In this document: piece after piece, positions 1-7,322 of the stretch
How the letters are laid out: the number at the start of each line of letters is the position of its first letter
Numbering within the stretch: the first letter of the stretch is position 1
NCBI GenBank assembly: GCA_903925515.1
Contig: CAIYFP010000333.1
Span: forward strand, 1 to 10,545
DNA: 10,545 nt
DNA from: an uncultured Verrucomicrobiota bacterium
GTDB taxonomy: Bacteria; Verrucomicrobiota; Verrucomicrobiia; Limisphaerales; UBA9464
Direction: 5' to 3'
Notes under the pieces: generated by a model
The model's input: the letters and a program-made list of their open reading frames with translations, nothing else
Told to the model about the DNA's origin: nothing
Databases searched by the model: none
Program-made: the position numbers and the translations under genes

Positions 1-450
1 CATGAACGGCCGTACGCCAACGAGCTCGTCGGCGCGCACAGCACCGGGCCGGTGACGGGCGGGGCAGACTGGACCTGCCGTCGGCCCGGGCATTGGCTCT
101 TCGAGGGCACGGGCATGAAGGAGGGCGACTCCATCCCCGGCATCGTGGGATGGGAATGGCACGGGGACCCGGCCCCGATCCCCGGGCTGGAGGTCGTGGC
201 ATCGGGCCCGACGCAAGACGCGCCTGGCAAGCCCAACGGCGGCGAGTACACGGCCACGGTGTACCCGGGGCCCATGGGCAACGTCGTGTTCAACGCCTCC
301 ACGATCTGGTGGGGCGACGGCCTGAGCGAGCCGCCTGGATACATGCGTCCGCGCGTGTACACGACTCCCATGGGGCCGGACCTGCGGGTCCAGCAAATCA
401 CCCGCAACCTGCTCCGCCGGGTGAGTGCTCGCCATCCGTCGGGCGGATGA
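1..450 (+). CDS. N,N-dimethylformamidase beta-subunit-like protein, C-terminal part (5' end outside window)
   Basis: The frame is open from the first base, so the gene begins upstream and only about 149 C-terminal residues are seen. They contain the run GHWLFEGTGMKEGD, then IPGIVGWEWHG, PAPIPGLEVVASGP, and GNVVFNASTIWWGDGL with PPGY after it. This order (HW-F-GTG, lpGlvG-E, GLEVVA, G-vvFnA-tiWW-dGL) resembles the C-terminal domain of the large subunit of N,N-dimethylformamidase and its many uncharacterised relatives. The characterised enzyme hydrolyses dimethylformamide to dimethylamine and formate. Most relatives have no proven substrate, and the domain carrying the active site is not in the window, so activity cannot be judged. 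The stop at 448-450 lies beyond the earliest possible plsY start (425) and 13 bases before the preferred one (464). The assignment rests on recalled motifs and is moderately secure for the family only. Confidence 0.62.
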   Translation, partial: HERPYANELVGAHSTGPVTGGADWTCRRPGHWLFEGTGMKEGDSIPGIVGWEWHGDPAPIPGLEVVASGPTQDAPGKPNGGEYTATVYPGPMGNVVFNASTIWWGDGLSEPPGYMRPRVYTTPMGPDLRVQQITRNLLRRVSARHPSGG

Positions 451-463
451 GCAAGCCTTGCTC

Positions 464-1102
464 GTGACGTTGATTCAACAGGCCGGGTTGGCCGCGTTGG
501 CCTACCTGTTCGGGTCCGTTCCCACCGGGTACCTCGTGGCGCGCGCCCGCGGCATCGACATCCGGAGCGTGGGCTCGGGCAACATCGGCGCGACGAACGC
601 GTTCCGCATCCTCGGGAAGGGCGCGGGTTCCCTCGTGTTGGCCGTGGACGCCCTGAAGGGTGCGTTGGCGGTCCTGGTGCTGCCTCGCTTGCTTGCGGGC
701 GAGACCGCGGACGTCCGGGTGCACGCCGCGCTCCTCGCGGGCGTCTGCGCCGTCCTCGGACACAACTTCACCTGCTGGCTCCGGTTCAAGGGCGGCAAGG
801 GCATCGCGACGTCGGCGGGCGTGCTTGCCGCATGGGCGCCATGGCCGTTCCTTGCGACGCTCGGCGTCTTTGGCGTCGTGCTCGCCGTCTCCCGTTACGT
901 GTCCCTCGCCAGCATCGTGGCGGCCGCTGCCCTGCCGTTCGCCCATGCGTTCCTGCCGCCCCGGAGCCGTTCCATGGTCGTCATCAGCTCCGTCCTCGCC
1001 GTCCTCGCCATCGCAAGGCACCACGGCAACATCCGGCGCCTCCTTGCGGGGACGGAGCGGCGAATCGGGCGCGCGGCCGACGCCGGGAAAGGCAACCCGT
1101 GA
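464..1102 (+). CDS. plsY: Glycerol-3-phosphate acyltransferase PlsY
   Basis: This integral inner-membrane enzyme transfers an acyl group from acyl-phosphate to sn-glycerol-3-phosphate, giving lysophosphatidic acid, the first step of phospholipid synthesis. The family's conserved loops are all visible: AYLFGSVPTGYLVAR near the N-terminus, SGNIGATNAFR (the acyltransferase signature), GHNFTCWLRFKGGKGIATSAG, and RHHGNIRRLLAGTE near the C-terminus. Hydrophobic segments lie between them, as expected for a multi-pass protein. The frame is open back to a GTG at 425, directly after an in-frame TGA. I prefer the GTG at 464, which gives 212 residues and a short lead into the first membrane helix, as in other PlsY proteins. 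TTG at 458 or 470 is also possible, and no start has a strong ribosome binding site. The gene ends in GTGA, shared with the gpsA start. The enzyme identity is very secure; only the start is uncertain. Confidence 0.95.
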   Translation: MTLIQQAGLAALAYLFGSVPTGYLVARARGIDIRSVGSGNIGATNAFRILGKGAGSLVLAVDALKGALAVLVLPRLLAGETADVRVHAALLAGVCAVLGHNFTCWLRFKGGKGIATSAGVLAAWAPWPFLATLGVFGVVLAVSRYVSLASIVAAAALPFAHAFLPPRSRSMVVISSVLAVLAIARHHGNIRRLLAGTERRIGRAADAGKGNP

Positions 1103-2079
1103 GGATCGTCGTGGCGGGCGCGGGCGCATGGGGCACGGCCTTGGCCGTGGTGCTGCGCCAGAACGGGCATGAGGTGGTGATGTGGGGCCATGACGCGGCC
1201 GCGTTGGACGCCCTCGCGCGCGCCCGGGAGAACGTGCGGGCCCTGCCCGGCGTGCCGTTGCCCGACGGCATCGGCTTCGAGCCGGACCTTGCGTCCGCCG
1301 TCGGGGACGCCGGGGGCGTCGTCGTGGCGGTGCCGTCCGGCGTGATCCGCGCGGTGGCCCGGAGGATGCCTCGGTTCAAGGGCGTCGCGGTGAGCGCGAC
1401 CAAGGGCATCGAGCCGGGCACGGGCCTCACGATGTCGGGCGTCATGGCCTCGGAAATGCCGGGGGCGGTGCATGCGGCGCTCTCGGGACCGTCGCTGGCG
1501 CCGGAGGTGGCTCGCGGCGTCCCCACGGCGGTGGTGGCGGCGGGGCTGGACGAGGCGGCGGCGCGGACGGTCCAAGGATGGTTTCACCGTCCCGCGTTCC
1601 GGGTGTACACGAGCACGGACCTGCCCGGCGTGGAGCTGGGCGGGGCCCTCAAGAACGTGATCGCGATCGCGGCGGGCGTGTCCGACGGCCTGGGCTACGG
1701 GGACAACAGCAAGGCGGCGTTGGTGACGCGCGGGCACGCGGAGGTGCGAAGGCTGGGGGTCGCATGCGGCGCGCGGCCCGAGACCTTTGCCGGGCTCAGC
1801 GGCCTTGGCGACCTCATGGTCACCTGCTTTTCCCGCCTGAGCCGCAACCGTTCCTTCGGCGAGAAGCTCGGCCGGGGCGGCCTCGTCGGCGAGTTGCTCG
1901 CGTCGGCGACGTCCGTGGTGGAAGGCCATCCCTGCGCCTTGTCGGCGCATGGGCTCGCGACACGGAAGGGCGTGGACGCGCCGATCATCAGCGAGGTGCA
2001 CGCGATGTTGTACGAGGGCAAGGACCCGCGCCGGGCCGTGCAGGACCTGCTGTCGCGGGGGTCCAAGGCGGAGGACTAG
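1099..2079 (+). CDS. gpsA: Glycerol-3-phosphate dehydrogenase [NAD(P)+]
   Basis: This cytoplasmic enzyme reduces dihydroxyacetone phosphate to sn-glycerol-3-phosphate with NAD(P)H, supplying the backbone for phospholipids. The protein has 326 residues, normal for the family. A Rossmann dinucleotide-binding motif, GAGAWGTALA, is at 7-16. ATKGIEPGTG at 100-109 holds one catalytic-site lysine, and GGALKNVIAIAAG at 181-193 holds the second, K185. LVTRGHAEVRRLG and GLSGLGDLMVTC around 208-243, followed by SRNRSFG, complete the substrate-binding C-terminal domain. The GTG at 1099 was chosen because it places MRIVVAGAGAWG exactly at the family N-terminus. The frame stays open further upstream, but only as an unrelated shadow of plsY. 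The start shares four bases with the plsY stop, which suggests translational coupling. The two products act in consecutive steps. Confidence 0.97.
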   Translation: MRIVVAGAGAWGTALAVVLRQNGHEVVMWGHDAAALDALARARENVRALPGVPLPDGIGFEPDLASAVGDAGGVVVAVPSGVIRAVARRMPRFKGVAVSATKGIEPGTGLTMSGVMASEMPGAVHAALSGPSLAPEVARGVPTAVVAAGLDEAAARTVQGWFHRPAFRVYTSTDLPGVELGGALKNVIAIAAGVSDGLGYGDNSKAALVTRGHAEVRRLGVACGARPETFAGLSGLGDLMVTCFSRLSRNRSFGEKLGRGGLVGELLASATSVVEGHPCALSAHGLATRKGVDAPIISEVHAMLYEGKDPRRAVQDLLSRGSKAED

Positions 2080-2119
2080 GGGCCGGACAGGGGACGCCCG
2101 GGTCAACATGCAAGGCAAC

Positions 2120-2123
2120 GGAG
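2120..2123 (+). promoter_or_regulatory. Ribosome binding site for thrB
   Basis: GGAG lies 8 bases before the ATG at 2132. It favours that start over the in-frame ATG at 2108, which has no comparable purine-rich stretch at the right distance. The 2132 start also gives a short N-terminus before the conserved RVPGTTANLG segment. Confidence 0.7.
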
Positions 2124-2131
2124 ATTTCAAC

Positions 2132-3049
2132 ATGAACGAAACGCACAACCACGTCGTCGTCCGCGTGCCCGGCACCACCGCCAACCTCGGGTCGGGGTTC
2201 GACGTCCTCGGCATCGCCCTCAAGCTCTACAACCGCGTCCGCATCGAACGTGCCCCGGGAAAGGCAATCCGCATCACCTCGCCCTTGGCCGAGGAGGCCC
2301 GGCCCGGCGCGACCGCGATGGTGGCGGAGGCGGCGGCGTTGTTCTTCCGGCGGGCGCGCCAGCGCGGGTTCGGCTTCGACATCTCGATCACGGGCGACGT
2401 GCCGGTTGCGCGCGGGCTGGGATCCTCGACGACGGTCCTTGTGGGCACGCTGGCGGGGCTGGATGCGTTGACCGGGGCGGGACTGGGGAAGGAGGGCGTG
2501 TTCCAGTTGGCGAACGAGCTCGAAGGGCATCCCGACAATGCCGCGCCCGCGACGTTCGGCGGGTTCACGGCGTCGGCCCCGGCGGCGGAGGGCGCGCGCG
2601 TGGCCCGTTTTGCGGTCCCCACGAAGGCGCGCTTCGTGGTGCTGGTGCCGGGCTTCGAGGTGCGCACGGCGGACGCCCGGCGGCTCTTGCCGGCGGAGTA
2701 CGCGAAGGCGGACGTGGTGCACGCGCTGGGGCGGGTGGCGATGGTCACGGCGGCGTTTGCCTCTCGGAACCTGGGGTCGTTGCAGGGAATGTATGATGAC
2801 CGGGTGCACCAGCCGTGCCGGACGCCGCTGATCCCGGCGCTGCCAAGGGTCATCGCGAACGGTGTCAAGGCGGGCGCGGTGGGCGGGTGGTTGTCGGGGT
2901 CGGGCTCGACGATCGTGTGCCTTGTTGCCACGGACGACGACGGGCGTGCTGCCCGGGTGGGGAAGGCCATGCAACGGGCGTTGCCCGCATCATGGCTGCA
3001 CGTGGTCGGGGCCGACGCCGCGGGGTACCGCGTGGAGGCGTCGAGGTAG
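2132..3049 (+). CDS. thrB: Homoserine kinase (GHMP family)
   Basis: This enzyme phosphorylates L-homoserine with ATP to O-phospho-L-homoserine, the substrate of threonine synthase, in the cytoplasm. The 305-residue protein opens with VRVPGTTANLGSGFDVLGIAL (residues 10-30), typical of homoserine kinase. The GHMP ATP-binding loop PVARGLGSST is at 91-100, followed by NELEGHPDNAAPATFGG at 128-144. The C-terminal GGWLSGSGSTI at 251-261 is the third GHMP motif. Other GHMP kinases (mevalonate, GHMP sugar kinases) share the loop, but the N-terminal segment and EGHPDN point to ThrB. It lies 52 bases after gpsA in the same direction and may share its transcript; no terminator is visible in that gap. 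No thrA or thrC is in the window. The gene converges on the DUF362 gene with 8 bases between the stops. Confidence 0.95.
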   Translation: MNETHNHVVVRVPGTTANLGSGFDVLGIALKLYNRVRIERAPGKAIRITSPLAEEARPGATAMVAEAAALFFRRARQRGFGFDISITGDVPVARGLGSSTTVLVGTLAGLDALTGAGLGKEGVFQLANELEGHPDNAAPATFGGFTASAPAAEGARVARFAVPTKARFVVLVPGFEVRTADARRLLPAEYAKADVVHALGRVAMVTAAFASRNLGSLQGMYDDRVHQPCRTPLIPALPRVIANGVKAGAVGGWLSGSGSTIVCLVATDDDGRAARVGKAMQRALPASWLHVVGADAAGYRVEASR

Positions 3050-3057
3050 GGGACGGG

Positions 3058-4080
3058 TCAGCGACGGGCGCGTACGACGTCGATGTGGTTGGTGTTGGCC
3101 ACGCCGAGCTCCTGGAGGGCGGCGTTGAAATAGAGGTCCGTCTTGATCGGCTTCTCGCCCTCGACCGGCTGGACGGCCCGGGCGCGCTCGATGTCGTGGA
3201 TGCCAAGGATGTCGAGCGCGACGGGGTCGGTGCTGAAGCGAAGCTGGTTGAGGGCGACGGCGTAGTGAAGGAGCGTGCGGTCCTCGCCGCGGTACTGGCA
3301 CAGGAGGGCGTCGCTGACGCCGAAGGCGAGCTTGCCGAAGAGCTCGTCGAGGGCGCAGACCTCGGGGAGGGCCTCGGCGAGGCGCCATCCCTCCTGCTCG
3401 AAGCGCAGGGTGTTGTCCACGGCGCCAAGGGAGAGGTTGGCGAGCTGCCCGTTGATCCCAAGCTGGTTGTGGTTCAGCAGGGGCGTGACCAAGACAATCT
3501 TGGTGACGTCGCGCGTCAGGAGCCTGGACACGTGCGAGCGTTTCCCGGCGTCGGCACGGTCCCGGCGCGGATACTCAAGGTCCCCGATGAGCAGACGGCC
3601 CACGGTCGGGTTCTCGTAGGCATGGTCGGCGTCCCAGCCGGCCTCCTCGGTGGCGGCCCAGCGAACCCCTAGCTCCGCAGCAAGCTTCGAATGCCCAGCC
3701 AGGATCAGGTCGCTGGCTCGCTTGTCCCACAGGACCACCTTCCCGGGCGGATGACCCGAGGCGAGAAGCGACTGCACCATCGCGCGAACCACGACGGGAC
3801 GCGTTCCCGTGACGGGACCCGGCGCCGAGCAAACACGGAAGCCAACGACGTCCGTGGGCTGGACGAATCTTCGCCACGCCGCGCGGACGTCGTTGGTGCG
3901 TCCCAACGCAAGGATGCCGCGCTCGACCATGCTGCGGACCACGGGTTCCACTGGCTCGAAGGCCCGGGTGGCCTCGATGTCCTCGACGACATGGACCACG
4001 GCACGGCGGTCGTCGCCCGCGCCGAGCCATCCCGTCGCGGCGACGCAGAGCAAGAAGCAAGCGATGAAGCGGCACGCCAT
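3058..4080 (-). CDS. Secreted DUF362 domain protein
   Basis: The 340-residue protein starts with a hydrophobic stretch at about 4-19 followed by GWLGAG, which reads as a Sec signal peptide, so export is likely. The body matches what I know of DUF362: VVGFRVCSAPGPVTGTRPVVVRAMVQ (78-103), then SLLASGHPPGKVVLWDK (104-120), a central stretch around KIVLVTPLLNHNQLGINGQLANLSLGAVDN (194-223), and a late LRFSTDPVALD (280-290). DUF362 has no established biochemical role. Many members carry ferredoxin-type cysteine clusters, but this one has only scattered cysteines (84, 242, 261 after the signal) and no CxxCxxC array, so an iron-sulfur function is not supported. It lies 83 bases downstream of the O-antigen-ligase-like gene on the same strand and could be its second operon member. 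No clear ribosome binding site precedes the ATG at 4080. Start and family are fairly secure; function is unknown. Confidence 0.8.
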   Translation of the reverse strand: MACRFIACFLLCVAATGWLGAGDDRRAVVHVVEDIEATRAFEPVEPVVRSMVERGILALGRTNDVRAAWRRFVQPTDVVGFRVCSAPGPVTGTRPVVVRAMVQSLLASGHPPGKVVLWDKRASDLILAGHSKLAAELGVRWAATEEAGWDADHAYENPTVGRLLIGDLEYPRRDRADAGKRSHVSRLLTRDVTKIVLVTPLLNHNQLGINGQLANLSLGAVDNTLRFEQEGWRLAEALPEVCALDELFGKLAFGVSDALLCQYRGEDRTLLHYAVALNQLRFSTDPVALDILGIHDIERARAVQPVEGEKPIKTDLYFNAALQELGVANTNHIDVVRARR

Positions 4081-4147
4081 CGTGAGCCCAATCTATCCAT
4101 GAGGGCGGGCGGGAGGCTAGCCGGGACGCTTCCGCCGGGAGGAACGC

Positions 4148-4159
4148 GACGGCGCCGTC
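4148..4159. repeat. 12-base perfect palindrome between the ligase-like and DUF362 genes
   Basis: GACGGCGCCGTC reads the same on both strands and sits just after the stop of the ligase-like gene and before the DUF362 gene. It has no loop and no T-run, so it is not a convincing intrinsic terminator. In DNA this GC-rich a palindrome of this size can occur by chance. It could also be an operator. Confidence 0.35.
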
Positions 4160-4163
4160 CCGT

Positions 4164-5627
4164 TCAAGCTTGCCCGGACCGTCCCATGGACGAGCCCCGG
4201 CGCCAACGGGCCGCCACAAGGACGGCCGCCATCAAGACCCACGCGACCTGGAGCGACGGGACCTGGAACGGGTAGTCCACGCACCCATGCACCAGCATCC
4301 CGCCAAGGCCCATCGCGCCCCCCCATCTCACCGCGCCCGGGCAGCCCGACGTTCCGCCCGTCCATGCAAGCACGGGCACGAGCGACAGCAATCCAAGCAC
4401 CAGCCCCGCCCCCACCCATCCCAGCCCGCCTCGCGTCTCCAGCCGGTCGTCATGGACGTACTCCGGGTTCCCGTGGAACCCGCTCCGATGCAGCTCGCCC
4501 GCCGTCCTGAACGCTTCCGCACCCCATCCCCACATGGGAAACCGCTCCGCCATGGGCCGGGCATATCCATAGATTGACGTCCTTCCGCTCAGCGTGGTGT
4601 CCACCAAGGCGTTCTCGAACCGTTTCCGCAGGAAGTCCCCCTGCGCCAGCCAGCCCAGCGTCAGCGCCAGCAGGAGCCCTCCTGCCAACGCAATCCTCGC
4701 CCCCCAACTCCTCGCCGTCGCTCCCAGCAGGAAGACCGACAACGTCATCTGGACCAACGCCACCGCGATCGCCATCCGGCTCGCCGCCGTGAACACCCCT
4801 GCAATCATCAGGGCCACGCAGACGACCAGGAACGACGACGCCCCGACCGGCCTTCGATGCCCCGCCGAATCAAACCCGCGCTCGCGCAACACCCACCACG
4901 CCCCCAGCACCATGGGCCATGTCAGGTTGAAGTACTGCCCCGCGTTCGCCCGGTACGGAAACGACCCGAACATGGCCTCGTTCGGCGTGTCCTTCAGCGG
5001 CATCAGCCAAAGCAATTCCTTCCCCTTGTCCAGCCGGTGGACGATCCCAACCAACGCCATCAACCCGCCGCCCAACGCCCACGCCCAGATCACCCGGCGC
5101 ATCCGCTCCGACACATGGCTGCCCGCCACCCCCGTCCGCAGATCCCGGCCCCCGTCGCGCCTTCCCAGCCAGCCCCGGGCCGCCCAAAAAAACCCGGCCA
5201 ACCCCAGATACCTCACCCACGCCGCCCATGTCGCGTCCCGGTCAAGGGTCGTCGGCCATCCCTCCATGGCCTCCCGATACTTCCACTCGATGCCGTCCGG
5301 CACGACCGTCGCGACGGCCGTCCAGTTCCAGGCGCTCACTGCGATCTGCCCGGCCAGCGCGGCCATCAACACCAACATCCCTCCCATCGTCCAGCGCCAT
5401 GCCGTGCCCCGGCGTGCCGCCCCCGACCCCGCTTCCTCCGCCTCCCCTCCGCTGGCCCAACGCACGCCCGTCATTGCCAGCCAAAGAATCCCCGCCGCCC
5501 AGCATGCCCCCACAAGGACCCACGTCAGCCAAGGGACCTTCGTGTTCGCTCCCCATGGCGCGTACGCCGCCACGAAAAGCACCACCGCGCCCAAGGCCAC
5601 GTCCAGCTTCCCGTGCCACCCGCTCAT
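4164..5627 (-). CDS. O-antigen ligase family (Wzy_C-type) membrane protein
   Basis: This 487-residue protein has about ten or more hydrophobic segments (for example near 8-25, 33-53, 80-100, 132-150, 178-197, 230-247, 264-303, 311-328, 403-421, 438-475). The longest soluble stretch (about 331-400) lies before the last helices, the layout of O-antigen ligases and polymerases. In that stretch are SGRTSIYGYARPMAERFPMWGWG (347-369) and EYVHDDRLETRGGLGWVG (389-406). The latter matches the family pattern with a conserved histidine (H392) and a following GliG. FGSFPYRANAGQYF (220-233) matches the conserved arginine segment (R226). These enzymes join or polymerise undecaprenyl-linked glycans at the periplasmic face. 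Which glycan is handled here, and whether the protein is ligase, polymerase or a protein glycosylase, cannot be told. The ATG at 5627 is preferred because the first helix follows closely; the frame stays open far upstream, with ATG at 5687 an alternative. The gene diverges from the CotH gene. Confidence 0.82.
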   Translation of the reverse strand: MSGWHGKLDVALGAVVLFVAAYAPWGANTKVPWLTWVLVGACWAAGILWLAMTGVRWASGGEAEEAGSGAARRGTAWRWTMGGMLVLMAALAGQIAVSAWNWTAVATVVPDGIEWKYREAMEGWPTTLDRDATWAAWVRYLGLAGFFWAARGWLGRRDGGRDLRTGVAGSHVSERMRRVIWAWALGGGLMALVGIVHRLDKGKELLWLMPLKDTPNEAMFGSFPYRANAGQYFNLTWPMVLGAWWVLRERGFDSAGHRRPVGASSFLVVCVALMIAGVFTAASRMAIAVALVQMTLSVFLLGATARSWGARIALAGGLLLALTLGWLAQGDFLRKRFENALVDTTLSGRTSIYGYARPMAERFPMWGWGAEAFRTAGELHRSGFHGNPEYVHDDRLETRGGLGWVGAGLVLGLLSLVPVLAWTGGTSGCPGAVRWGGAMGLGGMLVHGCVDYPFQVPSLQVAWVLMAAVLVAARWRRGSSMGRSGQA

Positions 5628-5795
5628 TCCGTCCCGACTTCGACGACCCACGGGCCAATCCTGCCCTTCCCATGCGGGCGTTGTCATGGACGGAAGCGCC
5701 GCCCGGGTCCTCGCCCGTCGTCCTCCGGGTCGTGCCGACCCCATGTCCCGCATCGACACACGCGCCGCCCCCGGCATGATCGCCATGGCGCACCG
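5628..5795. other. Divergent intergenic region between the ligase-like and CotH genes
   Basis: These 168 bases must hold the start signals for two divergently transcribed genes. I found no clear -35/-10 pair on either strand. A TTGTCA at 5681-5686 on the + strand resembles a -35 box, but no matching -10 follows at 16-18 bases. No ribosome binding site of normal quality stands before the CotH ATG. Confidence 0.4.
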
Positions 5796-7319
5796 ATGAT
5801 TCGATTCTCTCCAGCCGCAGGGCTCGCATGCCTTCTCGCGTGGGCGATCCTTCTCCTGCCCCATGCCTGCCGGGCCGCCGACATCGCCGGGATTCAGGGC
5901 CCGGACGAATCCTCCCGATTCTTCGGCCTCACCAACCTCTGGGACATCCACCTCACGGTCGAGCCCCGCGACTGGGAGTCGCTCCACGCCGGTGGCGGGC
6001 CAAGGCGCGGCATGGGCGGCGGGCGCCCCGGCGTCATGGATGGCCTCATGCGCGGCATCTTCGGCGGCCAACGACGCCGTCCCGCCACCGGCGAGGGCGG
6101 CGCCACCGACGACTCCGGATATCCATGGGCCTCCGCCCGCGTCGAGATCGCCGGCACCGCCTTCACCAACGTCTCGCTCCGCTTCAAGGGCGTCAGTTCC
6201 ATGGTCCGCGCCCCCAATCCCTTCAAGCGCCCCTTCCGCATCGACCTCGAACGTGGCGCCACGAACCGACGCTTCATGGGCGTCCCCGAGTTTACCCTCA
6301 ACAACAACGTCAACGACGCCACCCAGATGCGGGAGGCCCTTGCCTACGACCTCTTCCGCCGCGTCGGGCTCCCCGCGCCCCGCACCGCCTTCGCGCGCGT
6401 GCACCTCACCATCCCCGGCAGGCTCCAGCGCCAGCACCTCGGCCTCTACACCCTCGTCGAGCCCGTCGGCCGCGCCTTCCTCCAGCGCCACTTCCACACC
6501 TCCAAGGGCCTCCTGCTCAAGCCCGACATGATGCGTGGCCTGCCCTACCTCGGCGACGACTGGGAGGCCTACCCCGACCGCTACCAGCCCAAGGGCAAGG
6601 TCGAGCCCGCCGACGCCGGGCGCTTCATCGACTTCGTCCACGCCCTTCGCGTCGCCAGCCCCGACGACCTCGCCGCCGAATGGCCGCGACGCATCGACCC
6701 CACCGCCTTCGCGCGCTTCGTCGCCCTCAACGCCGTCCTCGCCAACGTCGATTCCTTCATCGGCAACGGCCATAACTACTACCTCTTCCAGCCGCCCGGC
6801 GACGGTCGCCTCGCCTTCATCCCGTGGGATCTCAACGAGGCCTTCGGCATGCACCCCGTCTCCGGGCCGTCCGCCGACCAGATGGTCACCTCCGTCCTGC
6901 GTCCCAACGCCGACCCCAACAACCTCGTCGAGCGGTTCCTCGCCACCCCGTCCATGAACCGCCTCTACCGCTCCGAGCTCGCCGCCCTCCTCTCCGACGC
7001 CTTCAACCCCGCGCGCCTCGCCGCCGACATCGACCGCGTTGCCGCCTTCACCCAGCCCGTGGTCTTCGCGGAGTCCCGGCGCGCCCGCGAGGACTTCGAG
7101 CGCACCGTCCTCCAGACCCGGCCGCCGGAGTCCGGCGACACCTCGCAGCCCCGGCACGACCGCGAGTTCCTGCGCGAGGACTACGAGCCATGGGGATTCC
7201 CCGACGCCGTGTACATCGACAACATGCCGCTCAAGGAATGGATCAAGGGACGCGCCCGCCACGCGCAGGACCAGCTCGACGGCAAGGCCGTCGGCACGCG
7301 CCCGCGACCGCGCCTCTGA
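5796..7319 (+). CDS. Secreted CotH kinase family protein
   Basis: The 507-residue protein begins with a signal peptide: hydrophobic core about 8-22, probable cleavage after HACRAA near 28. The mature part follows CotH order. WDIHLTVEPRDWESL (49-63) is near its start, and VSLRFKGVSSM (126-136) carries the conserved RxKG. Further on come FTLNNNVNDATQMREALAYDLFRRVGLPAP (166-195), LGLYTLVEPV (215-224), NVDSFIGNGHNYYLF (317-331) and FIPWDLNEAFG (341-351). The last two hold the residues expected to bind nucleotide and metal (notably D345). CotH of Bacillus is an atypical kinase that phosphorylates spore-coat proteins; relatives in non-sporing bacteria are exported and have unknown targets. An unusual Gly/Arg-rich insert occupies about 66-95. 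The ATG at 5796 is chosen because it gives the signal peptide; the open frame further upstream is shadow. Family very likely, substrate unknown. The stop is 3 bases from the recQ stop, convergent. Confidence 0.88.
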   Translation: MIRFSPAAGLACLLAWAILLLPHACRAADIAGIQGPDESSRFFGLTNLWDIHLTVEPRDWESLHAGGGPRRGMGGGRPGVMDGLMRGIFGGQRRRPATGEGGATDDSGYPWASARVEIAGTAFTNVSLRFKGVSSMVRAPNPFKRPFRIDLERGATNRRFMGVPEFTLNNNVNDATQMREALAYDLFRRVGLPAPRTAFARVHLTIPGRLQRQHLGLYTLVEPVGRAFLQRHFHTSKGLLLKPDMMRGLPYLGDDWEAYPDRYQPKGKVEPADAGRFIDFVHALRVASPDDLAAEWPRRIDPTAFARFVALNAVLANVDSFIGNGHNYYLFQPPGDGRLAFIPWDLNEAFGMHPVSGPSADQMVTSVLRPNADPNNLVERFLATPSMNRLYRSELAALLSDAFNPARLAADIDRVAAFTQPVVFAESRRAREDFERTVLQTRPPESGDTSQPRHDREFLREDYEPWGFPDAVYIDNMPLKEWIKGRARHAQDQLDGKAVGTRPRPRL

Positions 7320-7322
7320 ACG

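Noticed and set aside
398..2223. Long open frames on the - strand opposite plsY and gpsA
   Set aside because: They are rich in Arg, His, Pro and Ala, have no recognisable domain, and lie opposite genes with complete family motifs. This is the usual effect of high GC on the complementary frames.
3050..3057. Shared terminator between thrB and the DUF362 gene, or between the CotH gene and recQ (7320-7322)
   Set aside because: The gaps are only 8 and 3 bases, and no clear hairpin with a T-run spans either stop pair.
5681..5686. TTGTCA as a -35 box for the CotH gene
   Set aside because: No -10-like hexamer follows at the right distance, and single hexamers arise by chance.
4857..5795. Upstream extension of the CotH frame as a longer gene
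   Set aside because: The extension is an Arg/Pro/His-rich antisense shadow of the ligase-like gene. The ATG at 5796 gives a good signal peptide directly followed by the CotH domain.
5628..7262. Upstream extension of the ligase-like frame on the - strand to a protein of about 1030 residues
   Set aside because: The extra part is a Gly/Val/Glu/Asp-rich mirror of the CotH gene with no domain, and the membrane protein starts naturally at 5627.
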